Assembly: GCA_037576215.1 (NCBI GenBank)
Contig: JBANDB010000020.1
Span: 1,302,001-1,366,000 of the forward strand
DNA: 64,000 bases
Reading direction: 5' to 3'
Origin: Armillaria gallica
Taxonomy: Eukaryota; Basidiomycota; Agaricomycetes; Agaricales; Physalacriaceae
Positions 12,726-22,713 of this stretch are shown piece by piece. A program made the position numbers and the translations under genes. Under the pieces are notes generated by a model, which worked only from the letters and a program-made list of their open reading frames with translations, did not search any database and was not told the origin of the DNA. Numbering within the stretch: position 1 is the stretch's first letter; each line of letters opens with the position of its first letter.

Positions 12726-13360
12726 AACATAAGTAATGACTAAAACATAGAAATGAACTAATAGTCATAATGTCCAAGGAGGGGATTGTTGCAATGACAA
12801 GCAAGAAGATGGGATGACAGCATGTAAGGTGCTCCAGAGGGCTTTGACTTTAACAATTTAGCTATGACATGCTTACCCAGTTACCATGTCATAAATGGCC
12901 ACAGCCACACCATGGTGCAGGCCAGGTAAGTTTCAATTTTTCTGCCTCTACCAAGCCTCTACTCTCCCCACAGCACATCATTGATGTGACTGGCTCCTAA
13001 CTGAGCTTCAACTGAGACTACTTATCCATGCTATAGCAACAATGCAAGTATCAAGCAATGGGCAATGATTGAGCAATAAGTTGAATGTCAATGGATGTAA
13101 GTCTTATAGAAATTATCAGAGTTCAAATGATGACTATAGCAGCCCACCATGTCAGATATCTGAGTTAGAGATATAAGAACCAGAATATATATATATATCT
13201 CTTGCCAGTAGTGACAGTTTAGAGCTATTGATGATGATCACCCAAATCATGGGAGTCCCTACCCATCCATTACATGGCTTACAGAAGTATCAGAACAATG
13301 CTTTATGGCACTCATAAAAAGCAATTTTCTCCATTGCAGTAGCTCTAAACAAATAACAGA

Positions 13361-13626
13361 CACTGCATGATGGCTTTGATATGTGAGGCTGAAATATTGA
13401 AATTGAAAAATATTTATTTTTAGCCAGTTTTTAGCTTAAAATATCAAAGAGATATGCATAGTATCTTTTCCATATTTGTGTTTTTATCCAGTTTTTAGGT
13501 GATTTTCACAAATATAGAAAAGATATTATGCATATTTCTTTGAAATTTTAAGCTAAAAACTAGCTAAAAATAAATAACTTTCAATTTCAATATTTCAGCC
13601 TCACATATCAAAGCCATCATGCAGTG
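13361..13626. mobile_element. Fold-back MITE with ~120-bp arms (CACTG ends)
   Basis: The 266-bp unit is almost entirely an inverted repeat. It begins CACTGCATGATGGCTTTG and ends with the inverse, with ~120-bp arms at roughly 90% identity and a ~25-bp loop. AGA flanks both sides, a 3-bp duplication. E2 lacks it at the same position (AACAAATAATAGATTC). CACT ends with a 3-bp duplication are features of CACTA-type elements; the family assignment is inference. Confidence 0.7.
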
Positions 13627-13768
13627 AGAGATTCAATAACATATCTTAGTAAAAAGCCAGGTTTGAGGTGGGCCCAACAAGCTGAAGTCCCGTGTCACAG
13701 TCAGGTTGCCAAGACCTGAGGTATGAGGGTCTGGCAATCATGACGAAGACATGGGGCATAGGCTTATA

Positions 13769-14592
13769 ATAGAAGAAAGCATGATTGCTTTGTGTAGGGC
13801 AAAATATTATATAATCCAATTGAAGGAGGATATTACTGAGTTTGAGGATGCAGCTGTGCAAAGAGGCGTTAAAGGACATGTGATTGTGTATCCTCAGCAT
13901 CCATCAGACATAGTGGAATCATTGCCGCCTTCTGTGGAGAATATTGCTGCTCCAATCTGTGTTCTATGTGTAGGTGCCAATAAACCTTCCGATGATTGGC
14001 TAAGAGAACATGCTAAGCCTCTGGCTGTAGATGGTTGTAGGGTACATTGAGCCTTGGTTTGGCTGAAAGCTAACAATCCATTATATTAGGATATCATGTT
14101 CAATGAGGATGTGCTGAGAGAGTTGGAACATAATCCAGTTTTGCTGATTGTAATACAGCATATATCACCATCCAATACTGGAGACTCTTTGACCTCTCAT
14201 TATGAGGCACCTACATCTTTGATGAGGATAGATACTCCTTTAACTGATGAAGTTCCTTTCAAAAATGTGGTTATAACTGATGTCAATCCAGATGCTTCAT
14301 CTAATAATTTGAGAGCCGCAGCTGTGCATCACATAAAACAGAAAGGTGGTGGTTACATACAGATACTGCATGATCCAGCACCAGTTAATGAGTTTTACAA
14401 CCCTTTTTTTATTTCTGATGATGTATCCTACTTTGTTTTCCTATGGAATTGGAGGTTTGGAAGATAAAAGTCATGTCTGTCTGCTTTTATTGAAGGCACA
14501 TGTAAAGCACCTGTTTAATATGAATGATATATGATTTCAGCAGCATCATTCCTTTCTATTTTCAGCTTTTAATATGTTATAAAGGCATACAA
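13769..14592 (+). pseudogene. H0 gene resumes: DUF6570-like region, right part, and start of Helitron_like_N
   Basis: The frame continues from 4009. It encodes EESMIALCRAKYYIIQL, KGHVIVYPQHPSDIVESLPP, APICVLCVGANKPSDDWL, then HISPSNTGDSL and, near 14420, TLFSYGIGGLEDKS. This is the usual progression from DUF6570 into the Helitron replicase domain (family knowledge). Several stops and a frame change near 14050-14100 and 14415 break it. It ends at 14592 where LTR element A is inserted; removal of A with one ACAAT joins it in frame to 26582 (H-T-M-L-L-Q-T-S-L-K). Confidence 0.75.
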
Positions 14593-14979
14593 TTGTTATG
14601 ATTTATTCATTTTATATATTTCTTCATCTTATCTCTTAGGCACCTATCTTATCTATAGACACCTGGACCGTTCACAATGCTGCTACCAAGCAACTGTTCA
14701 CTTATCGTTTGCCTACCATTTCTCTTACACATGTTTTTACTTCTTTCTCTCACCATGTGTTAATATTTAAACCCTCACTTGTAGTATATAAGTAATGTAG
14801 CTCTCACTGTATGTTCTCCAGCTTTGAGCTAAAGTTTATACATACCAAACTCCTACCGCTGAATTCTTCTCACTAAGACTAAGATATTACCCCTATCTCC
14901 TTTCGCTCTGAGACTCATCAGTGATTGTCCAAACACGAGACAGCTGTTGTTTACTCTTGATTGGAGTTCAGGTCTAACA
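14593..14979 (+). repeat. 5' LTR of element A
   Basis: 387 bp, TGTTATGATTTATTC ... GGTCTAACA. A TATA box (TATATAAG, 14785-14792) lies about 30 bp upstream of AGCTTTGAGCTAA (14820-14832), the predicted transcript start. It is clearly diverged from the 3' LTR, so the insertion is not recent. Confidence 0.92.
14785..14832 (+). promoter_or_regulatory. Element A promoter: TATA box and predicted start site
   Basis: TATATAAG at 14785 is followed after ~28 bp by AGCTTTGAGCTAA. The same spacing and the same 13-mer occur in the LTR of element D. The 13-mer is complementary, with two mismatches, to the primer-binding site at 14981-14993. Confidence 0.6.
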
Positions 14980-14980
14980 A

Positions 14981-14993
14981 TTAGCTTGAAGCT
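14981..14993 (+). other. Element A primer-binding site (self-priming type)
   Basis: TTAGCTTGAAGCT starts one base after the 5' LTR. It pairs with AGCTTTGAGCTAA of the LTR (two mismatches here, none in element D). That is the arrangement of Tf1/sushi-type elements, which use the 5' end of their own RNA as primer rather than a tRNA. Confidence 0.6.
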
Positions 14994-15020
14994 TCTTACT
15001 TCTCCTTTACTGGAGCCTTT

Positions 15021-16510
15021 ATGACTAGTACTCTTGACAAGTTCCTTTTTGGTGCCTTCATAGGTGTAGGCAGTGCCCTATTTGGAGCAGCCATCATACT
15101 AGCAGTATGATCTTGCAGGCAATCCCTTCCCTCTTACATTAATTAGTACAATCACCAACTCACCATCACTAATGACATCCCACTCCAGCTGCCCCTGGCC
15201 CACATCTGCACACTCGTATCTAATGACCGAGTGTCAACCCTCGACTGTATCCCTCAATTTATTGGGCAAACAGAAGAAGACATTCCTTGGGAGAATGAAG
15301 GCAGCATTCAAGAAAGAAGATCTGCCATCACTCCCAGAAGGTGTATCCAAATTATCAATCTTTCCCTGATGACAAGCAGCACCAAAAGTACCAGCTCTCC
15401 CTCCTATGTCATTCGATCTCCCTCTCCCCTTTCCCTAGGAGCCTTGGAAGAGCAGCTTGTCCAATTCAGCCTGGGCAACAGCTACTGTAACAGGCTAGCC
15501 ACCCCTGAGCATAGTACCACTGATTGTAATGGGAACACAAGGGTACCAGCTCCAGCAACCCCATTTGACCTGGGGAACCTCTGGGATAATCTCACAATTC
15601 CACTCAGTGCCTACTTCCCTGAAAGGAATGTCCCCAACTTTCAAACCAGGGTCACCCCTGAATACCCCACTGTCATTGACTGGAACCAGCCCGTCCAGAA
15701 TGAGGAATGATCCCCTATCCCTGGACCCAGTCAATGATCAGGTTGGTATGCCATCGATCACCGATATGCCAGGGGACCAATCCTGGATCCCTGAACCCTT
15801 GAGACAGGAGGGCACAGATGGTGGCCAAGCAAGACCAGCAAGACCAGCACTGAGGTACTCCCCCACGAGGAGTATATTAATGGTATCCATGGAGCAAGTC
15901 CTTCCCTGTCCTCTGTCCTGGCACCTGAGCTGACTGATGCTGCCTAAGCAGCTTCCCATACCCCCTCAACAAACTTTAGCAGACACCCTTTACCTCCTAT
16001 TGTCAGGTAAATTGGTCAGAACCCTGGACATCCTCCTCCATGCCACCTATCTCAAGTTATTTAATCATTTCGTTTTTGAATTACTAGCTGACCCTGCCTG
16101 GGCAGAAACTGAGGTGGGGGTTGATTGCTTCCATTACAAGTTCAATTATATATTACAGGAGGAAGCAGGGCACTTCACCTGCCTGGTGCATAATCTGATA
16201 CACCCAGAAGCACCGATACAGGTGATCTAACCCTATCACAGACCTGAGTTTGATCTACCCCATATGGTAGACACCCCGGAACCAATGCCAAATGAACCAC
16301 TGATACCACCAAAATGTGCTGAGATGCTGAATTACCCCTATCCACGAGGTCATGCACCACCAGGAACTTACAGACCACCCAGACTCTTTGCCAGTGTAGG
16401 AAGCGAGGCAGGACCATCTAACCCACCTAATCAGCCACCCCCCACTCAGCCAAGTCAACCCTCTCAACTTCCTTCTGGTCCTCCTCCCATCGTTATCCTG
16501 CAGTTATAGG
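15021..16510 (+). pseudogene. Element A Gag, N-terminal part (predicted membrane helix at start)
   Basis: The ATG at 15021 is the first after the LTR. It opens a frame MTSTLDKFLFGAF followed by a continuous hydrophobic stretch to ALFGAAIILAV, stopped by TGA at 15108-15110. The frame continues past the stop through 15231-15710 (GQTEEDIPWENEGSIQE, PERNVPNFQTRVTPEYPTV), then shifts into 15937-16230 and 16264-16510, which is Pro-rich (GPSNPPNQPPPTQPSQPSQL). This matches the N-terminal region of Gag in element D in composition and order. Element C1 is inserted at 16517 with a CACCCCC duplication, and Gag continues at 19897. Several stops make it non-functional. Confidence 0.6.
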
Positions 16511-16940
16511 CACCCCCGTTGAAGAGACTCTGCGTGCACAAGCTAGAAATGCAACAGCATTGAAGACACTGATCACACCCACACCCAACACTACATACAC
16601 AAACCCTCAAGTTTGTGGGGGATTCTGATGTGATAGAAGCAGATAGAAACATAAGAACCAAGCTCTCAAAATATAAAGTACACAAGTACAGCGATAATGC
16701 GTGTCAAGTATCTAGATCTCTCTAAGTCCAAAGGGTTTTAATAACAAGAGGAGCAACAGTTGTCACTGGGCCTCAAGGCAAGGTGTAGTACAATACATGC
16801 AACATCGAGAGACATACACAAAACTCTCACAAAGTCTAGAGTGACACACGGAATGACCTCAAATGATTTATAACACACAACACATGACTCAAAGCTTCAT
16901 GCTCCAAGCAGAAACACTTCACACAACCTTCCATTAAAGC

Positions 16941-17130
16941 CACAGGATTCAAACCTATGTGCTCAAGCTTCCCAACTGATCATAGATCCACAGGGTTCTG
17001 ACCTATGCAATCCAGAGACACAAAAACCTTATAAAACCCTGTCTGCCAGCCACAGGGTTTGAACCTATGCCACTTGGGAAATATATACTCTCAAGCAAGC
17101 ACTAATCAAGCCAAAAGGTTTGAACCTCTG
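16941..17130 (-). repeat. Array of tRNA T-arm/B-box-like motifs in C1
   Basis: On the minus strand, variants of AGGTTCAAACCCTGTGG recur at about 16941, 16990, 17051 and 17112, spaced 50-61 bp. The core resembles the RNA polymerase III B box (GGTTCRANNCC). The same array is present in C2. Confidence 0.6.
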
Positions 17131-17446
17131 CTGCCTGTAGTGGCTCGCATCATAAGAAACCCTCAAAGCACAAGAGTGCGTCCTCTATGACACTATACTC
17201 TTCTTCTCAGGTTAGAGCGCAAGTCACCCAACCAATTAACAGTCACACAAGTGCCATGTTAGCTTTCTATGCTTCGCATGCAACTCAATTCACTCAATAT
17301 GATATCAATTCTAAGTATATTCTCTCGCTCGAAGTTACAAACTGATCCTGATGCTAGGGCATCAAGCTGGAGGCTTGTGCATGACTACAATGGGGGTCCG
17401 AAACTTGTACACTACAATTACACAGTGCTATTTATCTATTCTACAT

Positions 17447-19165
17447 TGTCATGCCTGCAGCATGTCTAAGAGTGTAATTTTGCAAAATGTCATGCCTTAC
17501 ACTTTAGCAATGCAAAGGCATTGCAAGCAGGCTGACAGTGCAAGTGGCATGTGAAGAAGCAAGGTCACCGAGGTAGAGAGCTCTATAATAGAAAAAGAAG
17601 CAACAGAATTAAAACATAAGGACTTCATCGTTGCACTGTACTTTATGGGCATGCATGGCAGCAAGGCCGAAGGGCAAGCTAGATTGCCAAACCACCCATT
17701 TGCAATAGAGGACTCAGCTGGAGTGGGATGTGCTTGTACATGGGCTGAGGCTAATTTAGATAATGACACGTCTGTAATCTATGACACGTGGTCCCTGGAG
17801 ATCTGGAAAAACAATATCACATGCAGGGTAATCAAGAGAACCCTGGGCATGGCCTAGAAACAGGCTTCAGCTGATGGAAATAGCGAGTGGACTGGAAAGC
17901 CAAGGCATTTCTTGGTTACCGAGTCTAGAACATGACACTGTCACCTTTGGAGCAGACCCAAAAGCCGAATACGAAGTGTGATCAGTGATCAAGGATTAAG
18001 CAGCTATTGGGTGCACGCTTGTGAGCTGCTCTGCTGCTAGGGTGAGCAACGTCAACATCGCTTAGCTCTTTGAGGCTACTAAAAAGAGGAATGAGTGGCG
18101 CGCTGCCTAGAGCACTGGGCCAACTCAGATGAGGAATACCCTGCTGAAAAAGAAGTAAATTACTAAAAATCTGTTTGTAACAATCAATCTCCCATAGTAT
18201 AAGTAGAGTAGATTTTCATGTATTAAAGCTAAGCTACCTACCCCCCATGTAATGTAATAAAGTTTCAGTTTGGATCTGGACTTGTTGCGCCACATAAGAG
18301 TTAGTGACTTTGAGCCTCGGCTACAATGCAAGTTTAGTGAGCTCACAGAGAAATTGAATAAGAGAGAAATTTTGAATACAAACTTCGGTTTACTTGAGAT
18401 AAGAAAGAGATTCAGAAGCAGTGATGCTGCACCTGTCTCAAGAGGTTTACTTGGTTACATCTGAGAAAGAGCCCTGTTCCTTTTCTGATTCAGTGTAAGA
18501 AAGAGAAGTTGTATTGTGCCAGCCTCTGTGTAGGTCTAGAAGTAGTTGCAAGGGAATCAGCCAGATTGAGCTGTTCTAGCAGTTGCACGAAGTGTGACAG
18601 GTGTGCGCAGTTGGACCTTGTGGCATTGTTGTTAGGGTGAGCGCACTGTGTGTGAGGACTTGTGGGGACGGTTTTGAGAATAATTGAGACTTGAGTGGGA
18701 GTGCTGAGGGCCTCCATTGTGACGAGTTTGGAAGTCAGGTTTAGCCACTAAGAGAAAGGTGGCATCGCATGCAGATTAGATCTTGTGGTGGGTCATACTT
18801 AGTGAGCTCACTGATCGGACTTAGTTGTTTTGCAGATCTGCGTATCTGTGTGTTTTGTCTGTTGAAATATCTTTTGCCTCGAGGGTTGCGTGGTTCACTG
18901 TACTCTCTTGTAAAAAGCTCCAAAGAGATAGAGAATTTGAGACTAGCTTGATAATACTACATTGTTGCACGTATTGTTCTAGCGAGCTCACTGAGAGAAA
19001 TTGAGATACTGTCAGTGCACAAGTGGAGTTAAAATCCTTGCTCCCCTCCGCACTTAAGGAGATTGTATGTGTGTGTGTGTGTGTTTTATGGGATTGAGTT
19101 AGGTTTTGTGTGTGTACATGCTAGGCTGTGCTCAGTTTCATGGGTGCCCATCACCAGCCTCATCA
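17447..19165 (+). mobile_element. LTR-like insert nested in C1
   Basis: C2 lacks this 1.7-kb block at the homologous position (around 40330-40345), so it is an insertion in C1. It begins TGTCATGCCTGCAGC and ends GCCTCATCA, the TG...CA pattern of LTRs, and contains AATAAAG-type and TATA-like signals but no gene. I could not confirm a target duplication. A (TG)n run of eight to nine repeats lies at about 19066-19084. Best guess: a solo LTR. Confidence 0.5.
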
Positions 19166-19896
19166 ATGTTCTACAAATTAGCAGTACCATTTTTAGTATT
19201 ATTTAGGTGGCCAAGCTCCTTTGCCTGCATCCCATGCATGTTGCCATTATCATGCCATAGCTTGGCACTGACTCAGGAGTCTGGCTCAGGGCCAGATTCT
19301 GTCTCTGAGTGTTGCGATGTCAGTTAACATCGCTTTTACACATGTACTGACATTGGTTGCTATCTCCTCAGAGTTGCAGCCTAGTGCATGACTCTTATTG
19401 CACTTCATAATATTCTCTTAGGGAATTCTATCATAGTGAAGGCAATGAGCTTCTTGTCTGAGCCTCGCCCACTTCGGCCAAAGTCAGAAACTTTGGATTT
19501 ACTTGAGTTCTGACATCACAAAGTCTAGAGCACCAAGTTCCTGATCTGCTGGGCCTTGCACATCATAGATCAATGTTGCGTGAAGTCTTGATTATCTCAC
19601 AAGCATGCCCTGCTCTATTCTTAGTGTGCACATGCTATGCCCTGTCAGAGCACTTAGTGTCAAGCACTGGGACTTTATACCTAGTGCAGCCTTTCTAGTA
19701 CCGTTCTTAGGTTAAGCCATGTGCTCCACCCAGCTTTACTCTGGTAATCTCATTACCAGCATTATAAACACTGCACTCGGTTGTGCTTCTTATTGCCTTA
19801 GTATCTGGGCCTTGTAGCATAGATTCAATTGTAGAAATTGCTAAATTACATGTGTAACTGCTCATAGAGCATGTCACTGTGACATCCTTCACCCCC

Positions 19897-20620
19897 AAAG
19901 CCCCCTGACCCACCCACACTGTGGGTGTTAACCACCGCAAATCCAGGGCCATGGGGAAACTTAAAGCCGAACATCATGAAGGAATGCGGAAGCTTTAAAG
20001 GCGATTCAGGAGACATTGCATGCTTCTTCTCACAGTGTGACATGTATTTCTCCATCTTCAATCAGTACTTCTGACACCATCCCCACAAGGTAATCTTTTG
20101 CACTTCCCGCTTTGAAGATGAAGTGCAAAGATAGTGGGAGCTGATTTCCAGGGAAATTGGTAGCAACCAGAACAGAGATCAAGTATATCCAGCCTACAAC
20201 GTCTTCAAGGATGAAGTATAGCACCGCTTCTGGAAGGACTCAAACACAGAGATCAAGTATGCCCAGTGGGAGAAACTTTGACAAGTTAACTTCCCTGATG
20301 GCGACTTGTTCTTTTAACAATTTGAGTTGCTAGCATTTGAAGCAGGGATTCTCAGCAACGATCGAATGATGATGGCACAGGTAAAGAAGCATGCCACGAA
20401 ACAAGCAAGAACACCATTTATGCAGCAGATGGCACAGTACCCACCACTTACCCAAAGTGGAAGAGCTGCCTTCTCTGCATTGACTATAATTGGTAGCTCA
20501 AGAAGGTGGAGGGAACAGTCAGCCAAAGGTTGGCAGATGCCAAGGCCCAGACAGCAAAGACAGCTATGCCCCAGAAGGGTAGCCAATAGACAACAGTTAT
20601 GCTGGAGAAGAAAACAGTGA
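19897..20620 (+). pseudogene. Element A Gag, capsid part
   Basis: The frame encodes FKGDSGDIACFFSQCDMYF, HHPHKVIFCTSRFEDEVQR, IKYAQWEKL, VNFPDGDLFF and FEAGILSNDRMMM. This is the retrotransposon capsid (Retrotrans_gag) pattern: a DI..F..C..YF start and a conserved ERF/DE..R..WW-like block. In-frame stops sit at NQYF*HHP, VQR*WEL, V*HRF, L*QVN and F*QFE. Most are TGA where CGA is expected; one is TAG for TGG and one TAA for CAA. No CCHC zinc knuckle is clear here. It continues directly towards the protease. Confidence 0.75.
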
Positions 20621-20729
20621 CTGGAACAACATACAGAGGACAGGAGTTGATGAGATGTTGGAAGGACTGTGAGGATCAGAATGAATCAGAGCATTGGATT
20701 GGCTCAAGGAATTACAACAACCCTGACAA

Positions 20730-22713
20730 TACATTTGCCGACAGAGTAATGGGGGAAAGGATCTAGTAACCGACGTTCAGGTCAAAACCCTAGAAAACAT
20801 TACTAAAATTTCCACCACTGCCCTAGTTGACAGCGGATGCACCAGTAGCACCATCAGCAAAGCATTTGTTGAGAAACATAATATCCCCACACATGCAATG
20901 GTTGCACCAATCACAGTCTACAATGTGGATAGATTAAAAAACAGTTCAGGACAAATCACCACCTTTGCCAAGGTACACATCAAAATTGGGGATCATGCAG
21001 AACAGATCGATCTTGCCATCACTGATCTTAAGGATCATAATATCTTCCTCAGGCATGATTGGTTAGCCAGGCACAATCTGGCAATCAACTGGAAACCAGG
21101 AAAATAACTTTTGCCTGGTGCTGATGCTGACACATCCCCATCACACTACCTGACATGAACCCATATGATAAGTGGGATGAAGAGTTAGAGGAGGGAGACA
21201 TGATCCTTGTGATAAGCTTTGAAGTGGCTATCTGAGTCAGGGCAATGTGACACGTAGCCAATGATCTTGCAGCAGAAGCCAATGTGAAAAAGGAAGCAAA
21301 GACGTTTGAGGAAATGGTACTCGAGTAGTGCAGGGACTTAAAGGATTTGTTCAACAAAGACAACTTCAATGAACTCCCTGAACCCAAACCCTGGGATTAC
21401 ACCATTGAACTTATCCCAAATGCTAATGCCAACCTTGACTGCAAGGTATACCCCCTCAATCATGCAGAGCAGGAAGAGCTGGACAAGTTTCTTGATGAAA
21501 ACCTATCCAGTGAGAGGATATGCCCATCCAAGTCACCCATGACATCACCATTCTTCTTTGTTAAGAAGAAAGATGGCAAACTGCAACCTGTTCAGGATTA
21601 TCAGAAGCTTAATGAAATGACCATCAAAAACTGTTATCCTCTTCCTTTAATCTCTGAACTCATGGACAAACTATGAGGTGCCAAATACTTCTCCAAACTC
21701 GACATTCAATGGGGATACAATAATGTCCATATCAAATCTGGAGATGAGTGGAAGGCAGTGTTCAGAACCAACTGAGGCCCATATGAGCCAACAGTCATGT
21801 TCTTTGGACTCACTAATTCACCTGCCACTTTCCAATGGATGATGAATGACATCTTTAAAGACCTTATCACATCAGGAGCCATGACCATCTATCTCAATGA
21901 TATCCTTATTATGTCAAAACCCAAAGAGGAGCATTGTTGGATCACGTGAGAAGTCTTAAAGACTTTGAGAAAGCACAAACTCTTCCTTAAAGCCAAAAAG
22001 TGTGAATTCAAGGTCCTGGAAATGGAATACCTAAGAGTTATTATCAGTGAAGGAAGCATCTGCATGGATCTGGTTAAAGTCAGAGGAATCATGGACTGGC
22101 CGATGCCTACCAAGAAAAAGGAACTCCAGTCATTCCTAGGGTTCACCAATTTCTATAGGCATTTCATCAAGGGCTATAGCAAGATCATGAAACCAATGAC
22201 TCAATTAACAGGGAATGACACTTGGAAGTGGGGGAAGGCACAGCAAGAGGCATTTGAACAATTGAAGAGGCAGTTAGCGGAGGATGTAGTGCTTGTGATA
22301 CCAACCAGCAAGGGCAAATTCCACATAGAAGCAGATTCCAGTGAGGGGGCAATCAGCACAGTTCTATCTCAAGAACAGGATGGGAAATGGCGACCAGTTT
22401 CATTCCTATCCAAATCCCTCTCAGTCACAGAATGAAACTACAAAATCTACAACAAGGAGCTCCTCATCATCATGCTCGCATTAGAGGAATGGAGACATTA
22501 TCTCATGGGTGCCTACCAAGATTTTGAGATCTGGACCGATCACCAAAACCTCCAGTATTTCCAGAAGCCCCAGAAAGTGAATTGACAACAAGCTCATTGG
22601 ATCACCAAGCTAGTGGAATACCACTTCACCCTCCACCATAAAGCTGGGACTGTGAACAAGAAGGCAGACCACCTTAGCTGACATGCAGACCATGATCAGG
22701 GAAGGGACGACAA
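20730..22713 (+). pseudogene. Element A Pol, part 1: retropepsin, reverse transcriptase, RNase H
   Basis: The protease has the active-site motif VDSGCTSSTIS (about 20826) and IFLRHDWLARHN. The reverse transcriptase runs from about 21370: [65 protein letters not shown]. The catalytic YxDD box is altered to Tyr-Leu-Asn-Asp (21890-21901). RNase H has FHIEADSSEGAISTVLSQ, YNKELLIIMLALEEWRHYL and FEIWTDHQNLQYF. Nonsense codons at about 21675, 21772, 21948, 22433, 22583 and 22680 are all TGA at sites where homologues have Arg. The frame is cut at 22713 by element B1 and resumes at 24396 (N-Q-V-I-V-L-T-P-K-H-F). Confidence 0.9.

Larger units (their letters stand above)
4010..13763 (+). mobile_element. 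Head-to-tail concatemer of Helitron-like elements E1-E2-E3 inserted in H0
   Basis: The insert is flanked by TTATA at 4005-4009 and at 13764-13768. Removing it with one TTATA restores H0 in frame (T-I-I-I-E-E-S). The left end begins TGAAGAGAGGTGGATGATG followed by GACTTTGAATTTTCCAGCC; the right end carries AAGCTGAAGTCCCGTGTC and finishes GGGCATAGGC. At 9289-9500 and 11266-11480 the right-end sequence is joined directly to the left-end sequence, as expected where one copy ends and the next begins. E2 and E3 also share most of their interiors. The element class is inferred from the Rep/helicase gene in E1; canonical TC/CTRR Helitron ends are not obvious. Confidence 0.65.
11384..13763 (+). mobile_element. 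E3: non-coding relative of E1, second copy
   Basis: The ~2.4-kb unit is built like E2, with the same left and right end blocks. It contains two copies of the TAGGGATGTGCAC MITE next to each other (11990-12347 and 12371-12725) and a fold-back MITE (13361-13626) that E2 lacks at the matching position. No coding frame is credible. Confidence 0.55.
16518..19889 (+). mobile_element. Element C1 (unclassified family C) inserted in Gag of A
   Basis: CACCCCC is present on both sides (16511-16517 and 19890-19896), and Gag of A resumes immediately afterwards. The element starts GTTGAAGAGACTCTG. A G-rich tract (GTTTGTGGGGGATTC) is followed by TGTGATAGAAGCAGAT at 16632, which looks like a polypurine tract plus LTR start. 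The second copy, C2, starts at the same base. The tail is shared with C2 (about 40540-41085). No clear protein is encoded. It may be a 3' fragment of an LTR element or a defined non-autonomous element. Length without its own insert is about 1.65 kb. Confidence 0.6.
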
